Below, piece after piece: positions 24,101-36,600 of a stretch of DNA of 64,000 nucleotides (its first letter is position 1; the number at the start of each line of letters is the position of its first letter). The stretch covers positions 1,197,501-1,261,500 of the forward strand of contig JACVVK020000151.1 in NCBI GenBank assembly GCA_018292915.2, read 5' to 3'. A model generated the notes under the pieces. That model was not told the DNA's origin. It made no database searches and was given only the letters and a program-made list of their open reading frames with translations. Source of the DNA: Batillaria attramentaria (lineage: Eukaryota; Mollusca; Gastropoda; Batillariidae). A program made the position numbers and the translations under genes.

Positions 24101-27100
24101 CCCCCCCCCCCCCCCCCCCCACCTTTCACTTTCTTCGGGTAAAGTCCTTCTGAGAGATATAACATGCCAAATGTTAAACATAAATTGCTTTCATCCTGTA
24201 TTTTGCAGGAGGCACCAGCCCGACTCGGACCTCAGCTTTCTCTCTGATTACTCAGGGATGCGTCAGAAAAAAACGAAAGATGTGACAGCTACAGGCTACG
24301 TGATCCCACACTATGACTTTGATCAAGTGGAAGAGGTCCAGGGTCCTCCTGACGTTGATGAAGTCCTGGACGAAATTCGCCAGCGAGACGTTGTAGAGGA
24401 AGTGATCACCCCCGTCTTCTTCATCAACCTTGTTCTAAATGTGCCGGCCAGAACACGCAGCGGATCTGTAAGGACGTCCGCAGGAAGTCGACGCACATCG
24501 AAGGTCAAATGGTCTGTGCCGAACACAGCGTCACCGTCCAAGAAGGGTGTCACGTTCCAAGAGGTGGAGGAATCCGGTGGGTTTAGTTTTTGTGTCTATA
24601 ACTTTGCTTTCTTTGTAAAACTCTTTAATAGACTGATTGTTTTACACTTTCATTGAAAAAAAAAAAAGACTGTTAAGCACAGAACAAAGAATAAAGCTGG
24701 ATGGGTTAGCTTCTCTTTTTTTATTTAATTTGCAGAAAAATGTCTATTTTTACACAGTCATTCCAAGGGAATAAGTGCCAGTGAAATGCTTACCAGTGGG
24801 GTTTTTTTTTGTTTTGTTTTGTTTTTCTCACTACTTTACTGTCCCTATCGGGAAATTCAGGCTGATTCCAACATGGGAAGCATGTCACTGCGGTGCAGCA
24901 CCACCCAACCTACGTATCCTGTTTTTAAATTTTTGCTGGGGGAGGAAAGCTGTATATCCTAAAAAGAAACCCTCAACGAGCAGCCCGGTAGCCAGGAAAA
25001 ACCGGTATCACATATCACAAGCATGACATCGGATCAAACCCGCGTTTCATCGCCGTGACATTGGTGAAGGCCCTTTAGTAGTGCAGTGGCCATATTCTAA
25101 GCACTACCTTTTAGATCTCTGCTTTTCCTTAGCCTTGTCAGCCGTTTCTCTGCAAACCATCGATTTCTGAGACTTTTTGCACTCTTTGACATCAGTTTTA
25201 AAATGCAGAATATGTTTTCAACATCAGATTCTGAGTCAGAGTCTGATGCAGAAGAGTATGAGAGTGAAGATGAGGGAATGCAGACGATGTCGGAGGATGA
25301 CGACCATACAGTTGTGACGTCGGGGACGAAGAGCGCACTTAGCAGCAGAGGATTTGCTTATGCAGATCAACCCAAGAGGTACAGAAATCTTGTGTTCTTT
25401 TCTTTTGACATGTTGCTGAAAAGGTATTGAAAGAATAGTTTATCACCTAACATTTTGAGACACGTCTTTCAGCTATTTTTTTCATACAACGTTTTCCTGA
25501 TGTTTTCTTGTTTGTTGAACTAGACAGAGTGCTGGTGACTTTGCAATGGCTGAATGAAGTTTCTGTGTCAAATTTGGCCTGATCAATGAGAGACTTATTG
25601 CTTCAATTATTTTTTTAAATTGATTGATTGATTTCCTTATTTATTTTACTAAATTTTACTGCCAGTCATTTTTCTTTCAAGCAGCAGACAGGGAGTTTGG
25701 AATTGGGATTTTTTTTCTTTTTTTTTCTGCTCTGATTCTCCCTGACTTCTGTCTTGTGACAGCCAAGAGAAGCAGAGAGATGGTCGTCAGCCCAAGTCTT
25801 TCGTCACTCTGTCACCCAATTCTGGAGAATTCCAGGACAGCATTTCTCACATGATTGGTGTTTTTGAGGATACTGTGTGTAAGTATTAGAGACAAGAAGA
25901 TTCGTTGTTTCTGAAACTGTACCTCTATACCATCTCTCTCTCTCTCCCCTTTCTTTCTCTTTTCTTCTTTCTTTCTTCTTTCTTTCTTTCTCTCTCCCCC
26001 CCTCATCCCCCCCCCCCTTTTTTTTTGGGGGGGGGGGGGGAGGGGGGAGTATGTGGTTAGGGCACATGTATCAAGGAAGGTAGACTCTTCTGGAGTGAGA
26101 TTTACTTGCAGTATTTATTTTTGAAAACTGCATTCACCCTGCATTGAAACAATTTTTTTTTTTTTTTGTCCATCAACTTGCCTGACCCCACCATTAATCT
26201 GCATACAGCCAAGTTTGTGCCGATGCTGCGAGAACCACGTCTGGCTGTTTTCTACTCCCCACCAAAACATGATCTCCGCCTGAACTTTGACGAAGAGGAA
26301 GAGGAGGAACGCCGTGAGATGCAGAAACCGTGGCCAGACCTTGACCTTATCCTGCATGACGATCCCGCCTACCAGCGGCTGCTGTCAGGGATCCAGTCGT
26401 ACATGGATATGGAGCTGGAGCTGCTGAACCAGTACATGACGGTAACACAAAATGGTGGATTCTGTATGACGGTAATATAAAATGGTGGATTCTGTATGAT
26501 GGTACTACAAAATGGTGGATTCTGTATGACGGTAATACAAAATGGTGGATTCTGTACTGCACTGTACTGCAGTTCACTCAAATGACATAGTAAAAGTTGT
26601 TTTTATTCGTTTTAAACTGTGGTCCAGGCTGCAAGTCTAAGCAACAAATATGAACCCGGGTCTCCCGGTCCATGGTTGAAAGTGCTAACCACTACACTGT
26701 GGAGTCTGGTACGCTGACCTATTTCAGATGAATAGTCTCGTCTGTTTGGTACTCTGGCGTAAATCTATATCTGTAGTGTGCATGGAGTTTTGCTTCGCCC
26801 ACACAGTAAAAATGTTACGATTTTAGTGGTACAATTAAAACACTACTACAGGGCTGACAGTATTTGAACCCTCAGAATGTAAAATTTCTCTTTGAGTCCT
26901 TTTGGCATTTTGATCAGTTTTACTTTCACAACGATCCTTTTTTTGCGTGTGCGTGCAGAATTACCATCAGTACTGTCTGATGGTTGACCAGTCGCAGCAG
27001 ATGAACGTGGAGGAGTCCATGGCAAAACGTGAGTGGTCGACAGACGACTTCAACCAGGTGCTGGCAACTCACACAGAAATGGTGAGTGATGGCTGTTGGA

Positions 27101-27578
27101 CTTGTCTGGAGTTTGCTTCATTATTTAGCTCACTATTACAGTGGATGTAGGTAGTACTGGTAATTTACTCGTGTAAGTAAAACTGCAACTTTATTTATAT
27201 ATTTTTTATCTTTTACATTTTTAAAAGGGGCTTATGCAACCATTGTTATACTAACAGATCGTTCTGAGCTGTTTTCATGGTATCTATCAACACACCACTT
27301 AGATACCTTGACTGTGACAGCATATGTAATGATGGCACTATGCCAACAGAAGCATAGTCGATGATGCAGTGACCACACCGAGTGCTCCAGAAGTGTAGCA
27401 ACAGTCGTAAAATTTGAATGTTTGACCGTTCACGCTAACTGTAAACAACACTGTATTGCGATAAGAGCTGTACTAATCATCAGAATAGAGTATTTTGTGT
27501 GTACATGCACACTCATGATCTAAACTGTTCCACAACATAAGTTGGCTTAGGATAGATGGAATTAACCCGTTTTATGTT

Positions 27579-27609
<31 letters not shown>

Positions 27610-30600
27610 GGGGGGGGGGGGTCATCATTATCATTACTGTACTTTGGGTATTTTGTTGTTGTTGTTTTTGTTAATGGTTATTTTTGGTTGTTTGTTTTGT
27701 TTTGGAGAAAAGGTATTAATCTTTTTCTGCTAAGAAGTTAGTTCATCATTTAAATTAGTAAAAACTTTTACAGGAGTGTGTGTGGGTGTGTGGCCTAAGC
27801 TTCTATTGTGGCTTTGTGCATTTGTGAGTTTGTTTTATGTGTAACATTTGTGAAGATACGTCGCATGAAGAAGATGGTGATGAAGAGGCGTGTTGCCATG
27901 GTGCTGGTACTGGCGGAGAACTTCTGTGAAAGCACCACCCCCTACCCGCAGAAAGTGCTGACAGCTGTTCATCAGAAACTCCCAGTGCTGGCCAACAAAC
28001 GCAACGATGACCTCTTGACCATCATTAAGGTTAGTAGTTCAGGTGTTTGGTGCGCTTTTAAGATTATTTACAGGTCAGTTCTTTTTTTTCTTTCTTTTTT
28101 TCTGCTCTATTGTCCCGTTCCGGGAGCAAGTCGCTGCGGTGCAGCGAAACCCAATTCCTTTTCCAGTTTTGCTGTGAGAGGAAAGCCATATAACTTGGAG
28201 AGAAACCCCCAATGAGCAGCCTGGTGGCCAGGAAAAAATGGCATCATATTGCAAGCTTGCCTGGACTCGAACCTGTGCCTCATCATTGTGACAGCGGTGA
28301 TGGTTGTTCACTATTAAACCACCACTGTGCACATCTGTACTCGGAAAAGCCAAGACATGCTCCACCCCCCTCTGCCAGAAGTCTCCCCCCTGTCATCTTT
28401 AAGACTTTCATTTACAGGAAAAAAGCAATGCACGACTTCAATTTTGTTTGAATTTTTCCTCAGGGTGCTTCGCGACGTCTCGACAAGTTCCCCGACACCG
28501 TGGAAGAGTTTGTGGACCACCTCTCCTTCCTCGGCCGCATGTCCACGGAGCTTCCCGCCCTGGAGAAGGAGTACAACATCGTGAACAAGATGTTCACCAT
28601 TGCTCGTGACTACAACGTGGACATCCATCCTGAAGATCTGGCTCTGTACAAGATTCTCGCCCCCAGCTTCCAGCATTTGAAGGTTAGGGCGAGATTTGGA
28701 GTTGAACTCTGTACAGATTCATTTCGGCTGTTGAGTGTGGTCAAACCTGCTTGAAGCAACCCCTCAAAGGGACAGAAAGAAGTATTGGTGTTCTCACTCT
28801 TAGACAAGGTGCACCCTGATACAGTAGCCGCACTAGGAATATGAGGTTATTTTATTCAGTAGCACACAGAAGACGACTGGACTTAACAAAGTATTGTCTC
28901 TGCACATTGGTGATGACCTCACGCGTAGGCCTCTATGACACTGTAGATGCTTTACTGAATGATGAGGCAAGATTTTCCAGATCTGATAACTCCTTAATGC
29001 CAATGAAGAATTTGCAATTTTAATTGAAATCTAGGAGCCACATCAAGCCACTATAATGGAATTTGCAGCAGGGAAGGCCCAATCCTTGCGTACTAGTGGC
29101 TTGAAGTGGCTGCTACTGGTGTGCAGTGGCTTGTTCTTTTTAACACGTCTTATCATACAGCGGGCAGGGGGTGGCCAGGCGTGGGCTCTTTAAGACATAA
29201 TGTGAAAGAAAGAGACAAGCAAAATTGGCTGGTGAAGCATTTTTGAGCTCTGCCACACACCTCAGTTCTCATGTTATGTAACATTGCCTTCCATCCCTCC
29301 CACAGTCAACCATCCTGTACTGTGAGGCCAAGAAGGACGACAACATCCGCAAGTTCTCCTCACACCTGGACACGCTCATCGACAACATCCGCACCAAGCT
29401 GATGGAGCTGAAGAGTCGCGTGCAGGACCCTGACCTGCTGCACGAGGAAACGATGGCAGTGTCCGCGCTCGAGACCATCCGCAACCTGCAGGAAGAGGTG
29501 CAGACAATGTCCGTGCGCGCTCGGAGCTATGCCAGCTACCAGGAGCGATTTGGGAGCTCACTGTCTCGCACCAAGAAGAGTTACTATGGAGAGTAAGTAT
29601 TTTGAGATTGTCCAGTGCTTGTTAGGATGAAACCGTGATTTTTTTTTGCTTTCTGTCATTAAGTTTTTGAAATAGTTGTGATAGGCACAGGCACAAGATG
29701 CCCAGTGGTTTTGCTCAGTCTTTCACATCCTTGCACTTGTTTTCACTTTGACATGAAGTTAGACTTGTGCTTGATACTAGTTCAGTCAGTAATCTATTTT
29801 TCTTCTCCCTCAAACATCTTGAGATATATGTATCCACATGTGCATTCATGAGCATTACTTATAACCAGTAAGTGCCATTCAGTGTGAGCTTTTCTTGAAA
29901 TGTCATTGCATATCCAATCTCATTCTCCATTTGTCCCTGATGCAGCCTGCTTACCATGGACAAGAAGTCTGACACCAGCGCACAGGAAATCCAGACTGAC
30001 CTGTCTGAGATAGAACGAGACCTGACCTTGCGTGGGTTGCTATGGCAATCACTAGAAGAGTGGACACGATTGGTGGATGAGTGGACTGCCACCGCTTTTG
30101 ACTCTGTCAATGTGGAGTCACTCCAGAAGAACGTGAACAAGTTTACACAGACAGTCTACATGTTGGAAAAAGGTCTGGAAAACAAAGCACACACATTTAT
30201 GAATGAAGAGTTCACAACAGACTATTGTGTTGTGAATCCGTGCACTGAATTTCACAGTTCTTCACGCCATCAGAGATGTGTTGCATGCTTAATACGATTG
30301 TGACAAACCAACAAAAAGAAAAGGAGAAGTCTAGAGACAAGAACAGCATAGAAAGTGGATTTATATTACCATATACATAATGAGTGTTTAATTTGTCTGT
30401 AGACCAGTTCTGGCAAGCAAGTCCAAGATTCTGATCAAGTACAAGATTCTGTCATGTGACAGTTCTGATCAAGTACAAGATTCTGTCATGTGACAGTTAA
30501 GTTGATGATATGAGTCAAGTGTAGAGTACAGGAATGCAGAAAAAAAGTAATAGTTACATTTACCTCATGCGCAGGCCTGCCTCACAATGAAGTGTTGCCA

Positions 30601-33600
30601 CGCCTGAAAGAGAAGGTGATGGACTTCAAACAAGGCATGCCGGTTATCACCAGTCTCCGCAACCCATCACTACGACAACGCCACTGGGACGCCATCCAGC
30701 GCATCATCAACAAGGTCATCAGTCGCGACAAGAACTTCACGCTCGGCAACCTGATGGAAATGAACGTGAGTGAAGTGATTTCCTTGTCAGCTTGTGCTTT
30801 TCCTGGATTGTAGATATCTTTAAACTGGGGTTGGATTGGAAGATTTTGTGCGACAGGGTCTGCTGTGACCACCTGTTTCATATTCTGCGACACTGTCATC
30901 CTTTAGTATATACTTTATGAGTGACTGCCTTATGTGCCTGAGGGAATGTAGAGGATTAAGTTAGTTTACACCACATGCTAGTGCAAGTTTTCAGTGAGTT
31001 AACAATGAGTGCTTTACATCCGAAAATAGTAAGGAAATAGAAAGTGTGAGTTAGACTTTTCATAACCTACTCAGGGTCTGTAGCTATGCCAAAAATTGAA
31101 ATATCTCGGGTTTCTTTCATGGTAAACCACACAAACTAATCATGTTAGCTCTGTAAGTAAGTAAGTTCAAACAGCTGAAATGGTATCCTTATAATTATTC
31201 CATGAGTTATTGTTGATCTTTATCAATACCACTTTTTTGCAGATTTTCAAGCACAAGGAGAAGATCCAGGACATTTCTACAACGGCCAGCAATGAAGCCA
31301 CACTGGAACTCATGCTGCAGAAGGTTTGTTTCCTTGTTTTATTGCGCTTAGGAGATGATAAGTTGCAATATTTGCTGAATATGCGCTTAGTATTTATCTT
31401 TGTTTACCTAGTTGTAATTGTCGTTTGTTTTCTACGCTTTTTTTTTTTTGTAATCGGGAGTTTGAGAAATTAGCGTGAAGGTGCAGCGTCTCCTGTATGT
31501 CCTGGGTTTATACCGCCCCGTAGACCAGTTTGCATCCTTTGTCCAACGTTACATTTTTGGTTTTTTTTTTCATGTAGTGCAGGCACACTCAGCCGCGAAT
31601 TAGTCTATGTGGCTTGCACAGCTTTAAGCCCTAAAAACTCACTAACTCACTCCCTGTTTTCACCTTGCTTTAAGTCACATGTAGGCCCACAGTCAGTTGT
31701 TGTTTGGAGTTTTTCCCTTTAAATTTCCACAACTTCATTTGGAGTATGTTTCAATTTTCTTTTCTTTTCTTTCTTTTTTTTTTCCAGATTGTGGATCTGT
31801 GGCAAAACACAGACTTCCGCCTCGTTCCACATGCAGGACGTGACACTCTCATCATTTACGGAGCTGATGACATCATGGCACAGCTTGAAGAAAGTCAGGT
31901 TACCGTGGGAACTATCCGTGGATCACGTTACGTCGGGCCCATCAAGGTATGCCTCTTACTGTAAGATTGCGTGTCTTATATCATGAATGCAAATCAGAAA
32001 GAGAGAAAGTTCTGGTATGCAGTCATTCCATTCCCAATACAAGTTTTTGATTTGACTGCAGATTTTGTACCAGACCTGTTTGTTTCCTTTTTTTTTTTTT
32101 TAAAGAGAAGGTGGGTCAAGAATCCTGCTTGAACAAGAAAACAGACCCTAGTTTATATCAGAATCTAGAAGCTTCTAGCTGATGTGATGGACTATACTTG
32201 GTGCAGTTCCCAGGCTGACATTTCAGTTTCTGTCGTTCTACAGGCACAAGTTGAGGAGTGGGAACGCAAACTGCAGGTGTTTGCCCGAACTCTGGATGAG
32301 TGGCTCAGTTGTCAGCGCAACTGGCTTTACCTGGAGCAGATCTTCAGTACACCGGATATTCAGAGGTACTTGCGTCTGTCTTGAAGTAACTGGTGATGCC
32401 ACTTGTTTTTGTCTTTTGGGGTTTTTTGGGGAAAGGAAGCAAGCTGCTTTCGCTTTCATGTGCACGCCCTCGCTTGTCACTTTTTCCACCTAAATGACAC
32501 CCACAGTAGTACAAGCACAAAAGTCTGTGCATCAGATCTTCAAGTCTTGTATGTTAGAATTTGCAAATAAAAGCGACACAAAAGGGACAGAAACCACTTA
32601 ACTTTGACAAAGGACGGCACAGGTCGACGTTTCGGCTTACGCCTTCTTCAGGACATAAACAAATGGGACATAACTTCAACAAACAAGCAAAAGGTAACTC
32701 TGCGGACGTACTGACATACATGGCGCGAAAAAAAAAAAAAAAAAAAAGGGTGGGCGAGAAAAGGACCAGAAAAAAATAGAAAAATTATCACAACACCCAT
32801 CCTTAGGTGACAGAAGACCATGGTGTTGTGTGTTGTGATAATTTTTCTATTTTTTTCTGGTCCTTTTCTCGCCCACCCTTTTTTTTTTTTTTTTTTTTTT
32901 TTCGCGCCATGTATGTCAGTACGTCCGCAGAGTTACCTTTTGCTTGTTTGTTGAAGTTATGTCCCATTTGTTTATGTCCTGAAGAAGGCGTAAGCCGAAA
33001 CGTCGACCTGTGCCGTCCTTTGTCAAAGTTAAGTGGTTTCTGTCCCTTTTGTGTCGCTTTTATTTGCTTAACTTGTAACCACTTCGCAGTCATTACCGTT
33101 TCCGTTTCTGTTAGAATTTGTACAAAAATGTGGTCATTTATCCAGCTGAGTCATACATTTCACAGTATAGTTCTCCATCTTGGTCTGTAGGCAGTTGCCC
33201 AGCGAGTACAAGATGTTCTCGTTTGTGGACAAGTCGTGGAAGGACATTATGCGACGGGTGGAAGATCGCCCCAACGCCCTGCGCTCGGCCATCACACCAG
33301 GAACACTAGACACCCTGCAGCAGGCCAACGCCAGTCTCGAGAAAATCCACAAGTGTCTGGAGGTAGGGTATACTTCTGGTGACGCCCAGTGACAGTGATG
33401 AGTTTGTGTCCACACCAGGAGCGTAGACATTACAGCTGTCTGACATCAGCGTTCCCTCTTTAGCTTTCCAGATTCGCTGTTGAAAAATCTACTACTGTAT
33501 ATCCCATAAACAGAGTCCTAGAGACAGGAATGAAAACGGTTTTAAAAGCAAATTTGAAGCTGTTCGTCTAAAAAGGCATATTTCATTTGTTGAATCTCAT

Positions 33601-36600
33601 AATAGTCGCAGATGTATACGTACTTCACTTGTTTATTTTGCATTTAACTTTCTTTGAACTCAGTAAACAGAGTCCTAGAGACAGAAATGAAAACGGTTTT
33701 GAAAGAAAATTTGAAGCTTTTGATTGTCTAAAAAGGCATATTTCATTTGTTGAATCTCATGATACTTCTCTTGTTTATTTTGCATTTAACTTTGAACTGA
33801 ATAAAAAGGAGGGTTACATGTAGTAGTGCAGGTCAAAGAATACAAAGGCACAAGGTCTCAAAATGTCTATATATTCCCTATTAGCCTCAGGCATCATAGC
33901 CACCCCTAAAAATGCTTCAATCTAGAAACAAAAATTACCATGCACAGACCATTCAAGTGTACCTACCTGACAGGAGTCTCGACAAATTTGAATGTCTCCT
34001 TTCCACTCAGGCCTCACTGGAGTAAAGCTAGTCTACTTTCTGTTCAGGCCAGAAAGCCACTTCACCGAAATCCACTCACGTCAACTTTGCCTCTCTTTTA
34101 TGCGCCATTTGTGTACTTACGCCTTTACAAAGCTTGAGACTTGCCATTCTGTTCCAGGACTACCTGGAGACCAAGAGGTTCGTCTTCCCTCGCTTCTACT
34201 TCCTGAGCAACGATGAGCTGCTGGACATCTTGGCCCAGTCCAAGGATCCCAACGCTGTCCAGGTGTGTAATTCACTCATTCACCCTCGTTTTGATCTTTT
34301 TTCCTGTTAGACAAACCTGTCTTGTCTGCTACACACGCGTAAGGCTGGTAATATCAGAAGGGGAACTGACCCAGTGTTCCCGATTATGCACAGGTGTAAG
34401 GGTAAGTAAGGGTCTCCCGAACACTGAAACGTTAAACTCCCAGACACCCACCCACCCACCCGAACACTGAAAACTGCAACTGTGAAAGAGTTGGCTGCAT
34501 TGTGCACAGGAGTTGCAATTTAAAAAAAAAAATGTTTGCAGCTTTTTGTAGAGTTTGTAGACTTTTAAACCATGAACTACATTTTACAGTTGTTTTGATT
34601 GATCGTGGTTTTCAGCCTCACCTGGGCAAATGCTTTGGGAATATCAAGCAGCTGGACATACGACAGTTGCCAAGGCAACCTCCCACAGTCAAATCCATCA
34701 TGTCTGCAGAACATGAAGTTGTGAACATGCCTCGGTAAGAACACAGAGCAGATACAGCAGGGCTTGAAAGACCTAGGTGCAAAACTCGCTGTGATACGAT
34801 GTGATGATTATGATGATGTAATATGTGATATGTTGTGATAATATGTGATACAATGTGATATGATAATGATGATGTACATGTAATATATTGAGATGTTTTT
34901 GAGATTTGTGTATTGAGATTATTATTATTATATTAGGTGATATATTTGGTATTGCAGGGGCATTTTGTTTTGTCTTTCAAATTAATTTTACTGACGTCCA
35001 ATAACCCATCTTAATTGCCCACAAGCGATAAATAAAGTATTATTGAATTGAATATGTAATCCTTCTGACCCTTTTGTCTTTCAGAAATGTACGAGCCAGG
35101 GGACCTGTGGAACAGTGGCTTGGAACAGTTGAGGCTGGCATGTTTGAAACAGTGAAAAAGTATGTTGACAGTTTGAACAGTCTGTGTTCTAGTAGTTAGT
35201 GTTTGTATGTCTGTCTTGCAAACTTTCACATTCTCTGGCTGTAAAAATGAACAGTACTGTCACATGAAATCATAATAACATTAAAATTTAGTGCCTTACA
35301 TCTCATAATGTGGATGATTACGTGGCTGGCACCACAGGTGCCGTAGTTCCCAGGCCTTGTTCAAGCCAGGATTTTTATGGCAGGAAGCATGGAATGCAGC
35401 CCTGTCACGCAGTCCGAAACCATGCACACAGACCTCCATAGCATCATCATACCATCATCCTTATCCTCCTCATAATGCATAATTACAATTGCCTCAGCTT
35501 CCAATGTCTCCGTGAATTCTACCCATGGCCTGGGAGGAACACCACTGAAACTGGCAAAAGAGTTGGGGGCAGTGTCTTTACCTCACGCGTGTGAATGCTG
35601 CATTGGTTATCGTTGATTGCGTTTATTTTTGTGCAGACACCTGAAGCTAGGCATGGCGGACTGGACAGACACAAACCTGGTGGACTGGGTACTAAAACAC
35701 CCGGGGCAGGTTGTCCTGACTGTGGTAAGGCAGGCTGTATAGTTACTCACTGTGTATGTGACCAAGAGTCTCAGCTTGGTTTTGTGAGTGGGCAGGTGGT
35801 GAGGGCCTTCTAAGTCATCATAGTGGGATCATCGCCAGTGTTGGCAAACAGTACATCCAGATTGTGTTTGGAATTCTTATGTGCATATTCCCTCGGGTAT
35901 GATGATGATGATGGAGACTTGGTATAGCGCATGGCTCCACCCTAAGTGAGTGCTCACAGCACTTAGGGAGAGGTTTTAAAAGAAAGATAGTGTTTAAAAA
36001 AAAAAAAAAAAAATCCAGTTGGTTACTGTGGCCATGCACTGAAGAGATGAGTCTTCAGGTGCTTCTGGAATGCAGTGATGTTGACATATGTTACCCCCCC
36101 CCCCCCAAAAAAAAAAAAAAAAAAAACAACAACAACAAAAAAAAAAAAAAAAAAATGGTGCCATGGTTATATTTTGTGATTTGATAGTGCTTCAGCTACA
36201 CTTGAATTTGATTAAGATTACAGTTTTGAGTTTTTGATATTTTCACAGACTCAGATCCACTTCAACAAAAACGTACGCACTGCCTTGGAGCAGCCTGATG
36301 TGCGAACAGCTCTCATGGGAACTCGTGATGAAGTGGTGAGAACTCTGGGAGATCTGGCTGGTCTGGTGTTGTCTCCCCTTGTGGGCTACCAGCGCCAGAG
36401 TGTGGAGGCGCTGCTGACGATCACAGTTCACAACCGCGACATCGTCAACGGCCTCATCAGTGAGAAAGTCCGCAAGCATACCGACTTTGAGTGGAAAAAG
36501 TATGGGACCAATTTTTTTATGTACTTCTGTATTGAGTCATTTACATAGTGTCTTGTACAATCTTCGATGGTCGCTATTTGACTCACACATTTAAGCAGGT

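Larger units (their letters stand above)
21963..27081 (+). other. DNAH14 exons 10-17: middle tail
   Basis: Exons: 21963-22134, 22835-23043, 23689-23732, 24209-24563 (or to 24576), 25209-25378, 25763-25878, 26209-26441, 26959-27081. Contains acidic stretches ([28 protein letters not shown]) and conserved pieces such as [12 protein letters not shown] and VPMLREPRL. The fourth exon has a problem: the better donor (after 24576) leaves phase 1 while exon 25209 must be entered in phase 0; the donor after 24563 (GAG|GTGGAG) restores the frame. A missed small exon is also possible. Confidence 0.75.
27856..36499 (+). other. DNAH14 exons 18-31: linker region
   Basis: Exons: 27856-28029, 28464-28682, 29306-29592, 29946-30172, 30575-30765, 31243-31323, 31788-31946, 32244-32365, 33191-33362, 34158-34262, 34616-34734, 35085-35159, 35637-35724, 36249-36499. 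Linker signatures of axonemal heavy chains are plain: [72 protein letters not shown] and [12 protein letters not shown]. The linker is the mechanical element that swings across the AAA ring. All phases agree. Introns hold a foldback insertion (32564-33108) and a diverged tandem duplication (33510-33790). Confidence 0.9.
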
